Virus record (IMG/VR): IMGVR_UViG_3300034104_003611
Coordinates: 1-52,994 of that record
Reading direction: 5' to 3' (one strand)
DNA: 52,994 bases
DNA from: a virus
This document shows, piece by piece, positions 46,258-52,994 of this stretch. How positions within the stretch are numbered: the first letter of the stretch is position 1; each line of letters opens with the position of its first letter. The notes under the pieces are model-generated. The model worked only from the letters and a program-made list of their open reading frames with translations, did no database searches and was not told where the DNA came from. The translations under genes and the position numbers were made by a program.

Positions 46258-47159
46258 CAGAAGTCAATCTCCAGAACGTGTGAATCGGTGTGTTGCTGAG
46301 CCCATCGCGGGAGGTCGATGAGCTCAATGGTGTCGCTGTACCCGGGCCACTGATCAGCGGACCGGCATTCAGCAATCAGCCGCATGTTGGCCGCGGCTTC
46401 TGCCCGTCCCTGCTCCACCATTGCGGAGGAGGCTGCGTAGACCGCCGCGAGGTATGGCCTCCGCTTCTCAACCGCGATGAACAGGAACTGCTCGGCACCC
46501 AGGGCATCGCCGTAGAACGCTGCCTGGACGTGGTACCTGAAGTTGGCCACAGACTTGGCGAACCCCCTGGGGCTCGCATCCTCCGTGGTCTTCACGTCCG
46601 CGATGATCCGCCGGTCGGCGCTGTGCCAATCCGGTCGGCACTTGCACTCCAGCCCGGTGGCCGGATCCGTCCACAGGTAGGACTGCTCACGCACTCCACC
46701 CTGTCCCAGCAGGAATGCCGCCGCGGGATGCTGACGGACCGCATGGGCCATCAGCTGGACCCGCTCCGCATCCTCCCGGCTCAGCACGATCTTGCTGGCC
46801 GCGGCAGCGTCAAACGCATCCCAGAACTCGATGGCCTCAAGTGTGGCCGCCGATGGCTTGGCTGCGTTGCGCTGGGTGATGCTGGGTCGCCGGGGAGCAT
46901 CCACCGGTGGCAGGATGATCTGCTCATCCCACAACTCCGGCTCCAACACCGCCGTGTGGAGTGCCGTGCCGAGCTGCATGGCATCCGTGGGCGGCTCCGG
47001 CTCCCGGGCCGGATCCACGTACCGGCTCCAGTAATGGGCCGGGCTGCGGTTCACCTCATCAAGGTGCGATTTGGAGATCACGGTGGTCAACCCGTGGTAC
47101 TCCGCGTTGGTGAGCGCAGGTGTCCTCAGCATGGAACCCGCACCCTCTGCAAGTGGCAT
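46257..47159 (-). CDS. Exonuclease VIII/RecE-like PD-(D/E)XK nuclease
   Basis: A 300-aa protein. SHLDEVNRSPAHYWSRYVDP and GTALHTAVLEPELWDE are the N-terminal signatures of this family. The catalytic core is CKCRPDWHSADRRIIADVKT (Asp in RPDW, then D-x-K in ADVKTT) followed by RYHVQAAFYGDAL. It is expected to resect dsDNA ends, producing ssDNA for Sak4/SSB. First gene of this minus operon; ATG 47159 was used, with an alternative ATG nine codons later. Confidence 0.9.
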   Translation of the reverse strand: MPLAEGAGSMLRTPALTNAEYHGLTTVISKSHLDEVNRSPAHYWSRYVDPAREPEPPTDAMQLGTALHTAVLEPELWDEQIILPPVDAPRRPSITQRNAAKPSAATLEAIEFWDAFDAAAASKIVLSREDAERVQLMAHAVRQHPAAAFLLGQGGVREQSYLWTDPATGLECKCRPDWHSADRRIIADVKTTEDASPRGFAKSVANFRYHVQAAFYGDALGAEQFLFIAVEKRRPYLAAVYAASSAMVEQGRAEAAANMRLIAECRSADQWPGYSDTIELIDLPRWAQQHTDSHVLEIDF

Positions 47160-47320
47160 AGAGGCGCCTTAGTCTTTGGGCTCCGGAACTTTAACCCCTC
47201 GTCACGCCGTTTCACCGTTTCCCCCATCTCTTCGCTGAAGTTCCCGGCTTTTACCGGGTTTCACTTTGGCGATGGCCGTCCAGTCCCTGCTAATACTTCC
47301 CACGACCGGAGGCAACAGAT
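47160..47320. promoter_or_regulatory. Divergent control region between recombination and replication operons
   Basis: This 161-bp gap drives genes both ways. Leftward, the minus strand has GGGGTTAAAGT (plus coordinates 47188-47198), the same core as the dispersed cassettes. Rightward, TTGGCG (about 47265-47270) and TAATAC (47291-47296) could form a promoter with a slightly long spacer. The gap also contains CCGG-6 nt-CCGG and several GTTTCAC/GTTTCCC repeats that could be operators. A GGAGG at 47308-47312 serves the TTG start at 47321. Confidence 0.5.
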
Positions 47321-48709
47321 TTGTCGATTCCCACGCTCCGTCCCTACCAATCCCGAGCGGTGGCGGATCTCCGTGATGCCTACCGGCAGGGCTCCCGTGC
47401 TCCTCTCCTGGTCCTGCCCACCGGTGGCGGGAAGACGGTCGTGTTCAGCCACGTGGCGCACGGGGCATCATCCCGCGGCCACCATGTCCTGGTGCTGGTT
47501 CATCGGCGTGAATTGATCCGGCAGGCCAGCAGCAAGCTGGGCCAGCTCGGGGTACAGCATGGAGTCATCGCTGCTGGATTCCCAGCCAACGACGGCTCAG
47601 TGCAAGTCGCTTCGGTCCAGACCCTGGCCCGTCGCCTCGGGCGCACCGACTGGGCACCCGATCTCATTGTCATTGACGAGGCCCACCACGCCGTGGCCGG
47701 CACCTGGTCCAAGGTGCTGGATCACTGGCCCGCTGCGCTCCGCCTGGGCGTCACAGCCACCCCCGTCCGGCAGGACGGCCGTGGGCTGAGCACCATGTTT
47801 GACCGTCTCGTCCAAGGCCCCACGGTCCGGGACCTCACTGCACAAGGATTCCTCTCACCGGCGCGAATTTACGCACCACCCGTTAAAGCGGATTTGCGCA
47901 ATCTCACGAAAAGGGCCGGTGATTATCAATCAGATGAGGCAAGTCGTCGCATGGACCGGCCAACAGTTACCGGTGATGCGATTAGCCATTACCAACGGCT
48001 ATGTCAGGGTGCGCCTGCCATCGCCTTCTGCTGCACCGCCTCCCACGCCGAGCACGTTGCAGAGCAGTTCCGCTCCGCCGGCATCCGGGCCGCCACCATC
48101 CTCGGCACCACGCCGGTGGAGGAGCGTGAGCAGCTGATCCGTGACCTCGCCACCGGTGCCCTTCAGGTCATGGTGTCCGTGGACGTGATCTCGGAAGGCA
48201 CAGACATCCCCGCCGTCACGGCCGCCATCCTCCTCCGCCCCACCATGTCCGAGGGCCTCTACCTCCAGCAGGTGGGCCGCGTGCTCCGCCCCGCACCCGG
48301 CAAGGCTGAGGCTCTGATCCTGGATCACGTCGGCAACGTCATCACCCATGGTTTCCCGGATGATGACCGTGATTGGAGCCTGGATGGCCGTGAAGACGGT
48401 GGTGGCCGTGTTGACGCTGAGAAGGCCCCCATCGTCCGGCAGTGCGGCGTGTGCTTTGCCGCCTTCCCACCGCAACCCGTCTGCCCCGTCTGCGGCACTC
48501 CCTCCCAGCTCTCGGTGCGTGAGATCCAGCAGCGTGAAGGTGAGCTGGAGGAGCTCCGCCGGGAGCAGCTCCGCCGTGAACAACGGCGCCAAGTAGGCTC
48601 CGCACGCACCCTGGATGAGCTGCTCGCTGTGGCCCGCCAGCGTGGCTACCACCCCAACTGGGCCAGAAGGCTCTACGCCGCACGAGGAGGCACCAATGCC
48701 GCTGGGTGA
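47321..48709 (+). CDS. Superfamily 2 DEAD/DEAH helicase
   Basis: A 462-aa SF2 helicase starting at TTG 47321, supported by GGAGG eight bases upstream. Motifs: RPYQSRAV (Q-like), LPTGGGKTV (I), VLVHRRELIRQ (Ia), IVIDEAHHAVAG (II, DEAH), LGVTATPVR (III), and in the second domain AIAFCCTASHAEHV, MVSVDVISEGTDIP (V) and QQVGRVLRPAPGK (VI). A zinc knuckle (CGVCFAAFPPQPVCPVCG) lies near 375-395. It is first in the replication operon and probably unwinds DNA or recombination intermediates. Confidence 0.95.
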   Translation: MSIPTLRPYQSRAVADLRDAYRQGSRAPLLVLPTGGGKTVVFSHVAHGASSRGHHVLVLVHRRELIRQASSKLGQLGVQHGVIAAGFPANDGSVQVASVQTLARRLGRTDWAPDLIVIDEAHHAVAGTWSKVLDHWPAALRLGVTATPVRQDGRGLSTMFDRLVQGPTVRDLTAQGFLSPARIYAPPVKADLRNLTKRAGDYQSDEASRRMDRPTVTGDAISHYQRLCQGAPAIAFCCTASHAEHVAEQFRSAGIRAATILGTTPVEEREQLIRDLATGALQVMVSVDVISEGTDIPAVTAAILLRPTMSEGLYLQQVGRVLRPAPGKAEALILDHVGNVITHGFPDDDRDWSLDGREDGGGRVDAEKAPIVRQCGVCFAAFPPQPVCPVCGTPSQLSVREIQQREGELEELRREQLRREQRRQVGSARTLDELLAVARQRGYHPNWARRLYAARGGTNAAG

Positions 48710-48953
48710 TCCCACCTTGACCCGTGAGGAGCTCCCGGGTGGAGCCGAACCCGCCTTCACCCACCCCGGGCAGGCTCACTTCGCCAACCGCACTTCGGGA
48801 CTGACCTGCGCTGACTGCTGCCACCATGTCGCAAGGTCCGACCGTTCCCGCGGTCTGTTCTGCCTCAAGGCCAAGGAGTTCGCTGGCCGGTGGCTCCCCG
48901 CCGTCCCGCCATCGGCCTCTGCCTGCAAGTACCTCCAGCGCCGCACCCCGTGA
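48696..48953 (+). CDS. Small Cys-rich hypothetical protein
   Basis: An 85-aa protein starting at ATG 48696 with GAGGAGG six bases upstream. A cluster of Cys/His (CADCCHHV, GLFCLKAKEF, ACKYLQR) suggests a metal-binding fold, perhaps iron-sulfur or zinc. It overlaps the helicase gene by 14 bp and the nuclease gene by GTGA. Unknown function in replication. Confidence 0.65.
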   Translation: MPLGDPTLTREELPGGAEPAFTHPGQAHFANRTSGLTCADCCHHVARSDRSRGLFCLKAKEFAGRWLPAVPPSASACKYLQRRTP

Positions 48954-49339
48954 GCAACACCGAGACCGTCATCCAGCAGCGCATCCGCCTGGCCCTGGGT
49001 CAGGTGCCGGGGCTCCGCCTGTTCCGCAACAACACCGGCTCCCTCCCGGATCCGCGCACCGGCCGCCTGGTCACCTTCGGCCTGGCCAAGGGCTCCGCTG
49101 ACCTGGTGGGCTGGCGCACCGTCACCGTCACCCCGGACATGGTGGGCCAGCGCATCGCACTGTTCGTGTCCATGGAGATCAAGACCTCCACCGGGCGCCT
49201 CTCCGCACCGCAACGCCACTGGCTCCAAGCAGTCCAGGCCGATGGCGGAATCGCCGGCGTGGTCCGCTCTGAAGCAGAAGCGCAGGCCCTGGTTTCCGAT
49301 TTTGCCTCCGTCAGCCAGAATCTCCGCGGACCCCAATGA
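48950..49339 (+). CDS. VRR-NUC domain nuclease
   Basis: A 129-aa protein of the VRR-NUC family (PD-(D/E)XK fold): ETVIQQRIRLAL, LFRNNTGS, GLAKGSADLVGW with the catalytic Asp, SMEIKTSTGR with E-x-K, and PQRHWLQAVQADGGIAGVV. Stand-alone phage VRR-NUC proteins are seen beside helicases and primases and may resolve branched DNA. GTG start overlaps the previous stop. Confidence 0.9.
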   Translation: MSNTETVIQQRIRLALGQVPGLRLFRNNTGSLPDPRTGRLVTFGLAKGSADLVGWRTVTVTPDMVGQRIALFVSMEIKTSTGRLSAPQRHWLQAVQADGGIAGVVRSEAEAQALVSDFASVSQNLRGPQ

Positions 49340-49372
49340 CCCAAGTGACCAATCTCACCGTGGAGGCAGCTT

Positions 49373-51523
49373 GTGGCTGACCTCCTGGAGCAACTCGCTG
49401 CGCTCCCCGATTCCTGGGGCTTGGTAGCGGTCGGAGCTGACAAGCGCCCCTACCAGCCTGAATGGCAAAAGCACCCCCTCACCAAGGAGCTGGTGGCGGC
49501 CGAGATCATCGCCGGCCGCGCCAAGGCCGTGGGCGTGATTGCTGGTCCAGCCTCCGGTGGCCTGCTGTTCGTTGACCATGACGGCCTCGGGGCCTCCACC
49601 GTCCTCGAGCAGTGCGGAGCGCCCCGCCGCGAGCTCCCAAAGTCTTGGGCTGTCACATCCGGCCGGGATGCCCGCTTCCAGATCATCTACCGCGTGCCGG
49701 AGGCGTTCTGGCCCCAGATCAAAACCAAACGCATCAAGTCCCCCGTCGACGGTGAGCAGCTGGAGCTCCGGTGGACCGGGTGCCAGTCCGTCGTGCTCGG
49801 CGCTCACCCCTCCACCGCCGGCTACCGCTGGATGAAGGGCCGCTCACCCGCCGATCTCCCCCTGGCGGATGCTCCGTCCGTCCTGCTCCAGCAGATGATG
49901 CGGCAGCCGGAGCAACCGCCCCTCCCTCTCACGCCCGTCACCGTTGTGGCTGGTGGTGGCACGGTCCCACTGTTGGAGTTCATCGCCAAGGACTCCCGCC
50001 AGCTGATTGAATCCGGCGGCACACCAGGCTTCTGGAATGATGACCAGCTCCGCCTGGCCCTGGACCTGATCGGCACCGAGGAGTGGATCCGCCGGCAAGG
50101 CGCCACCCCAGACCTCACCGCCAAGGATGCCTACGCGCAGCACATCACTGCCGCACGGCTCCTGGCACCAGACTTCAGCGAACGCAAAGCATGGCATCGC
50201 TTTGAGGGTGCCCCGGAGCACAACCCCACTCCGTCCACCCCGGAAGACAAGCTGCTGGACCGGCTCCGCTTCCACAGCCGCCGCAGCCTCATCCCGCCCA
50301 ACCCACGCCGGATGCAGCAGGCCGCTCCACAGCCAGCACCCGCCGCTTCGCAGACTGCGGCTGCGGCGACTGTTGGCCGCGGCGATGGACGCCTCCAGAA
50401 GCTGGACCCGGACGACCTCATCAACCTGCTGCGCGTCGGGCAGTTCGGGGAGCTCCGCTGGAACGTCTTCACGCAGCAGATTGAGCTGGACCGCAAGCCC
50501 ATAGAGCAGATTGAGCTCTACTACCTGAAACTCGCGCAGCTCGGCTTCAAGGTCTCCAAGGAGCTGGCTGTGGATGCCATCGTCCACGTGGCACACGAGA
50601 CCACCTACGACCCAGTGCGTGAGTACCTGGATGGTGTGGCCGCCACCGTCCCACCCACCTCCATTGATCACCTCGCCACGGCCTACCTCCGCCGCGGTGA
50701 TGAGCCCGGCACCATCTACGACGAGATGATCAAGCGGACCCTCATCGCCGCCGTCCGCCGCATCTACGAACCCGGTTCCAAGCACGACTCCGCCTGCGTG
50801 CTGCTGGGTGATCAGGGCTGCGGTAAGTCCACGTTCTGGCGCAACCTGGGTGGGACCTGGTTCTCCGACGCGCTCCGGGACATCAGCTCCAAGGATGACC
50901 TGATGGTGCTGCACCGCTCCTGGATCATGGAGTGGGCGGAGCTGGACTACGTGACCTCCCGCAAGCACGCCGGTCAGGTCAAGGCGTTCCTCTCCCAGTC
51001 AGTTGATTTCTTCCGCCTGCCCTACGCACGCAACACCGAGGAGTTTCGCCGCCGCACCGTCATCGTTGGTTCCACCAACCGTGACACCGGCTTCTTGGTG
51101 GACGACACCGGCAACCGCCGCTTCTGGGTCATCCCCGTCACCGCTACCCAGTCCGACATGATTGACGTGGATGGCTTGCTGATGGAGCGGGATGCCATCT
51201 GGTCCGCTGCGGTCCATGCCTACCGCAACCGCGAACGCAACCACCTCACCGCCAAGCAGCAGATCCAAGTGGAACGGGAGAACGCCAACTACATGGTCAA
51301 CAACCCCTGGCAGACCGTGGTGCAGTCGTACCTGGAGCGGCGTGCCTCCATTGAGCCGCTGACCGTGGAGGAGCTTCTGACCCAGGCCATCATGAAGCCG
51401 GTGGAGCGCCAAACCCGCGCCGATCAGATCCAGGTTGGTCAGCTGCTCAAGGACCTCGGCTACGAGCGCCGCAGGGAGGCCACTGGCCGCCGTCGGTGGA
51501 TCTACGCACCCCGGTTGGACTGA
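49373..51523 (+). CDS. Prim-pol / VirE-type primase-helicase
   Basis: A 716-aa protein with a GTG start behind GGAGG. Residues ~1-170 are a prim-pol domain (VGVIAGPASGGLLFVDHDG with the metal-binding Asp pair, SWAVTSGRDARFQIIYRVPE, RWTGCQSVVLGAHPSTAGYR). A linker region leads to a VirE/SF3-like helicase from about residue 420: GDQGCGKSTFWRNL (Walker A), RSWIMEWAELDYV, and IVGSTNRDTGFLVDDTGNRR. A C-terminal winged-helix-like end is VGQLLKDLGYERRRE. It would prime and unwind DNA at the iteron region immediately downstream. Confidence 0.93.
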   Translation: MADLLEQLAALPDSWGLVAVGADKRPYQPEWQKHPLTKELVAAEIIAGRAKAVGVIAGPASGGLLFVDHDGLGASTVLEQCGAPRRELPKSWAVTSGRDARFQIIYRVPEAFWPQIKTKRIKSPVDGEQLELRWTGCQSVVLGAHPSTAGYRWMKGRSPADLPLADAPSVLLQQMMRQPEQPPLPLTPVTVVAGGGTVPLLEFIAKDSRQLIESGGTPGFWNDDQLRLALDLIGTEEWIRRQGATPDLTAKDAYAQHITAARLLAPDFSERKAWHRFEGAPEHNPTPSTPEDKLLDRLRFHSRRSLIPPNPRRMQQAAPQPAPAASQTAAAATVGRGDGRLQKLDPDDLINLLRVGQFGELRWNVFTQQIELDRKPIEQIELYYLKLAQLGFKVSKELAVDAIVHVAHETTYDPVREYLDGVAATVPPTSIDHLATAYLRRGDEPGTIYDEMIKRTLIAAVRRIYEPGSKHDSACVLLGDQGCGKSTFWRNLGGTWFSDALRDISSKDDLMVLHRSWIMEWAELDYVTSRKHAGQVKAFLSQSVDFFRLPYARNTEEFRRRTVIVGSTNRDTGFLVDDTGNRRFWVIPVTATQSDMIDVDGLLMERDAIWSAAVHAYRNRERNHLTAKQQIQVERENANYMVNNPWQTVVQSYLERRASIEPLTVEELLTQAIMKPVERQTRADQIQVGQLLKDLGYERRREATGRRRWIYAPRLD

Positions 51524-51529
51524 CCCAGC

Positions 51530-51890
51530 CGTCCTATCTCCCTCCGCCCCGGTGCCACGCCGGGGCTTTTTTTTGCCCGCCGCCGTCCCAACGTCCCAAC
51601 GTCCTATCTGTTTCGCAGACTTTCCCCGTCCTATCTCCACGGCCGCTTGGGGTAGATAGGACGGCCAAAAAGCATTGCAGTGACTGAGGTTTGCGGCATC
51701 CGTCCTATCTCCGTCCGTCCTATCTGCTGCCTCAGACTCTCCGGGTATTTCTCCCCCTCCTCCCCCTCTCCCCTTTATTACTACTTCTATAGAAATAGAT
51801 AGGACGATAGGACGGACAGCTGAGAGCCCTTCTGCCGCAGTGGCCCTCGCCGTCCCAACCCCCCTCACCAGATAGGACGGAGATAGGACG
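51530..51890. repeat. Iteron array CGTCCTATCT, candidate replication origin
   Basis: In a gap of 384 bp without genes, CGTCCTATCT occurs forward at 51530, 51600, 51627, 51701 and 51716 and inverted (AGATAGGACG) at 51654, 51797, 51870 and 51881, with a tenth, one-mismatch inverted copy at 51806. Several CGTCCCAAC partial copies adjoin them. Between the forward and inverted groups lie a pyrimidine tract (51750-51773) and an AT-rich stretch (51774-51800), which could be the unwinding element. The position right behind the primase-helicase gene supports an origin; a regulator-binding array is the alternative. Confidence 0.6.
51546..51574 (+). terminator. Rho-independent terminator after primase-helicase
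   Basis: GCCCCGG-7 nt-CCGGGGC (51546-51552 with 51560-51566) is a perfect 7-bp GC stem directly followed by eight T residues (51567-51574). It ends transcription of the replication operon 23 bp after the stop codon and lies inside the iteron region. Confidence 0.92.
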
Positions 51891-51907
51891 GCCCTACCAT
51901 CACCCCC

Positions 51908-52063
51908 ATGGACTTCCGCCGCGGCCAACCAGTCCGGGTGTTCATGGGTGCTGGCTGGGCCAAGGGCACCTACATCCGCCACAACGGCTCCGCCTTCCTG
52001 GTTGAGCTGCCCAACCGCGGCACCATCGCCGTCTACGACCCCCGGAACATCCGCCCCGGTTGA
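51908..52063 (+). CDS. Small SH3-like protein
   Basis: A 51-aa protein (MDFRRGQPVRVFMGAGWAKG, TYIRHNGSAFLVELPNRGTI, AVYDPRNIRPG), all strands, matching a tiny SH3/KOW-like barrel. It is directly behind the iteron array, so a DNA-related role near the origin is tempting but unproven. No ribosome site is obvious. Confidence 0.6.
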   Translation: MDFRRGQPVRVFMGAGWAKGTYIRHNGSAFLVELPNRGTIAVYDPRNIRPG

Positions 52064-52134
52064 CCGGCTACGCTGGCAGTGGTCTTTTGGGTCCACCCCA
52101 CCTCTGGTCCGGTGGGGCTTCACTCTTCGGCGCC

Positions 52135-52845
52135 ATGGCCACTCGCTCCGTCACCTCGGACATTGACCGGATGAGCGAGCGGCTCCGCGTCCTCACCGAC
52201 ACCCAGGTGCGCTACGCCGTCGCCCGGGCCATGACCCAGGCCGTCATCGCCACCCGTGACCAGCTCAAGGCTGAGCTGCCCAGCTACATCGACCGCCCCA
52301 CCCGCTGGACCATCAACGCCGCCTACGCACGCTTCGCCCGCCCCACTGAGCTCGTCGCAGAGGTGGGCCTGCGCACTGATGGCGCCAACTCCGCCGGCCG
52401 CTACCTCCAGCCCCTCATCCGTGGCCTCCGCCCACAGGTGAAGCCCGTAGACCGCTCCGCTGCCGCAGCAGCCAAGGTCGCCCCCAACGCCTCCCTCATC
52501 CCCACCAAAGGCGCTGGCCTGATCAACCAGTACGGCAACGTCAGCCTGTCCAACTACGCCAAGATCATCGGCGGTGCCCGTGACAAGCAGGGCGGCTACT
52601 TCATCGCCCCCGTCAAGCGTGGCTCGTCCACCATGGCCGTCTTCCAGCGCACCACCGGCTTCATCAGCCGCACCTCCACCCTGGAGTCCTCCGTGCGCCG
52701 CCTGTTCACCATTGACCCCACCCCCGCGCTCCGCCAGAAGCGCCTCCCCCTGGAGCAGCTCCTGGACAAGGGCTTCAGCCGCCACTGGCCTGGCGCACTC
52801 CGCTCCAGCCTCACCGCTGAGCTCCAGCGGGCCGGCTTCAGGTAG
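52135..52845 (+). CDS. Minor tail protein Z-like protein
   Basis: A 236-aa protein with the gpZ plan: helical DIDRMSERLRVLTDTQVRYA and VARAMTQAVIATRDQLKAEL, then TRWTINAAYARFARPTE, LINQYGNVSLSNYAKIIGG, YFIAPV, MAVFQRTTGF and a helical end. Lambda gpZ (192 aa) acts at the head-tail junction and its gene lies between FII and U. No Z gene is found at that place here; this one stands alone at the right end, next to cos. Start ATG 52135 was used. Confidence 0.55.
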   Translation: MATRSVTSDIDRMSERLRVLTDTQVRYAVARAMTQAVIATRDQLKAELPSYIDRPTRWTINAAYARFARPTELVAEVGLRTDGANSAGRYLQPLIRGLRPQVKPVDRSAAAAAKVAPNASLIPTKGAGLINQYGNVSLSNYAKIIGGARDKQGGYFIAPVKRGSSTMAVFQRTTGFISRTSTLESSVRRLFTIDPTPALRQKRLPLEQLLDKGFSRHWPGALRSSLTAELQRAGFR

Positions 52846-52851
52846 CCAGCC

Positions 52852-52966
52852 CTAGTCCCTCTAGGCGCCCCCAGCCCCGCTAGAGCTCCGCCACTAGGCC
52901 CTCGCCCCTAGTCCCCCTAGGGCTCTCCGCCCCCTCTAGGCCCCCTAGGGCTGCGGGTCCCTCTAG
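52852..52966. repeat. Array of nine CTAG tetranucleotides beside the terminus
   Basis: CTAG occurs at 52852, 52861, 52880, 52894, 52908, 52917, 52936, 52945 and 52963: nine in 115 bp. Spacings are 9, 19, 14, 14, 9, 19, 9 and 18 bp. Many are embedded in CCCTAG or CTCTAGG. CTAG is normally rare in bacterial and phage DNA. The array lies non-coding between the last gene and the terminal repeat, where terminase-recognition (cosQ/cosB-like) sites are expected. Confidence 0.7.
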
Positions 52967-52981
52967 GGGCCTCGGCCTGCA

Positions 52982-52994
52982 GGTGTTTCGCAGG
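52982..52994. repeat. Right copy of 13-bp terminal direct repeat
   Basis: GGTGTTTCGCAGG, identical to bases 1-13. Filled-in cohesive ends of a cos phage would give exactly this arrangement. The repeat is preceded by GCCTGC (52975-52980), the left half of the inverted repeat described at the left end. Confidence 0.6.

Noticed and set aside
51609-51618. 10-base match (TGTTTCGCAG) between the origin region and the terminal repeat
   Set aside because: A 9-base match also occurs inside a coding region near 29085, so the match is compatible with chance.
51750-51773. Pyrimidine tract as a CRISPR or satellite element
   Set aside because: It is a single C/T-rich run without repeat-spacer order.
52096-52117. 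Hairpin CCCCACC-8 nt-GGTGGGG as a terminator
   Set aside because: There is no T-run after the stem and it lies directly before a gene start; an mRNA leader structure is as likely.

Overview
This window is a complete or near-complete genome of a GC-rich, lambda-like tailed phage (siphovirus). Its two ends share a 13-bp direct repeat that closes the sequence into a circle and looks like a cos end. A tyrosine integrase beside an attP-like region suggests a temperate phage. The host cannot be read from the sequence with certainty. The GC-rich codon use, the ThyX, the small basic late protein and the tail-fibre and lysis gene styles recall phages of picocyanobacteria (Synechococcus/Cyanobium), but this is a low-confidence inference.

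Left arm, plus strand. Bases 139-4464 hold a tight operon of five genes that reads as a DNA base hypermodification pathway: a ParB-like protein, a TET/JBP-type 2-oxoglutarate/Fe(II) dioxygenase, an alpha-glutamyl/putrescinyl-thymine pyrophosphorylase-like amino-acid:DNA transferase, a fold-type-II PLP enzyme and a P-loop kinase. It runs by overlap straight into the packaging and head genes (small and large terminase, gpW-like joiner, portal, fused protease-major capsid protein). A glycosidase-like beta-propeller gene follows, then head-tail connectors and a near-canonical lambda tail module (U, V, G/GT with a -1 frameshift site, H, M, L, K, I, J). Tail fibre, fibre assembly, holin-like genes and a two-domain endolysin (GH24 lysozyme + M15 peptidase) complete the late block. 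dCTP deaminase follows at 31 kb.

Middle. The minus-strand integrase faces dCTP deaminase, and its open frame continues antisense through the whole of that gene. The attP-like region (32.38-32.65 kb) has two clusters of 9-bp repeats at 11-bp spacing. A small plus-strand island carries an HNH endonuclease.

Early block, minus strand (33.5-47.2 kb). About 45 small genes, mostly of unknown function and many coupled by ATGA-type overlaps, are punctuated by five copies of a ~70-bp intergenic cassette with a GGGGTTAAAGT-like core, probably dispersed promoters. Recognisable products are ThyX, DUF2958 protein, zinc-ribbon proteins, SSB, an excisionase-like HTH protein, a Sak4-like RecA-fold ATPase and an exonuclease VIII-like nuclease. 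Several very small genes encode membrane peptides.

Replication block, plus strand (47.3-51.5 kb). A DEAD/DEAH helicase, a Cys-rich protein, a VRR-NUC nuclease and a prim-pol/VirE-type primase-helicase end at a strong terminator. This is followed by a ~360-bp non-coding region with ten copies of a 10-bp iteron in both orientations and an AT-rich patch, the best candidate origin. The right end holds a small SH3-like protein, a displaced gpZ-like tail protein and a striking array of nine CTAG tetranucleotides next to the terminus.

Taken together, dCTP deaminase and ThyX feed thymidylate synthesis, the recombination and primase-helicase modules copy the genome, and the left-arm enzymes probably modify bases in the finished DNA before the adjacent terminase packages it.
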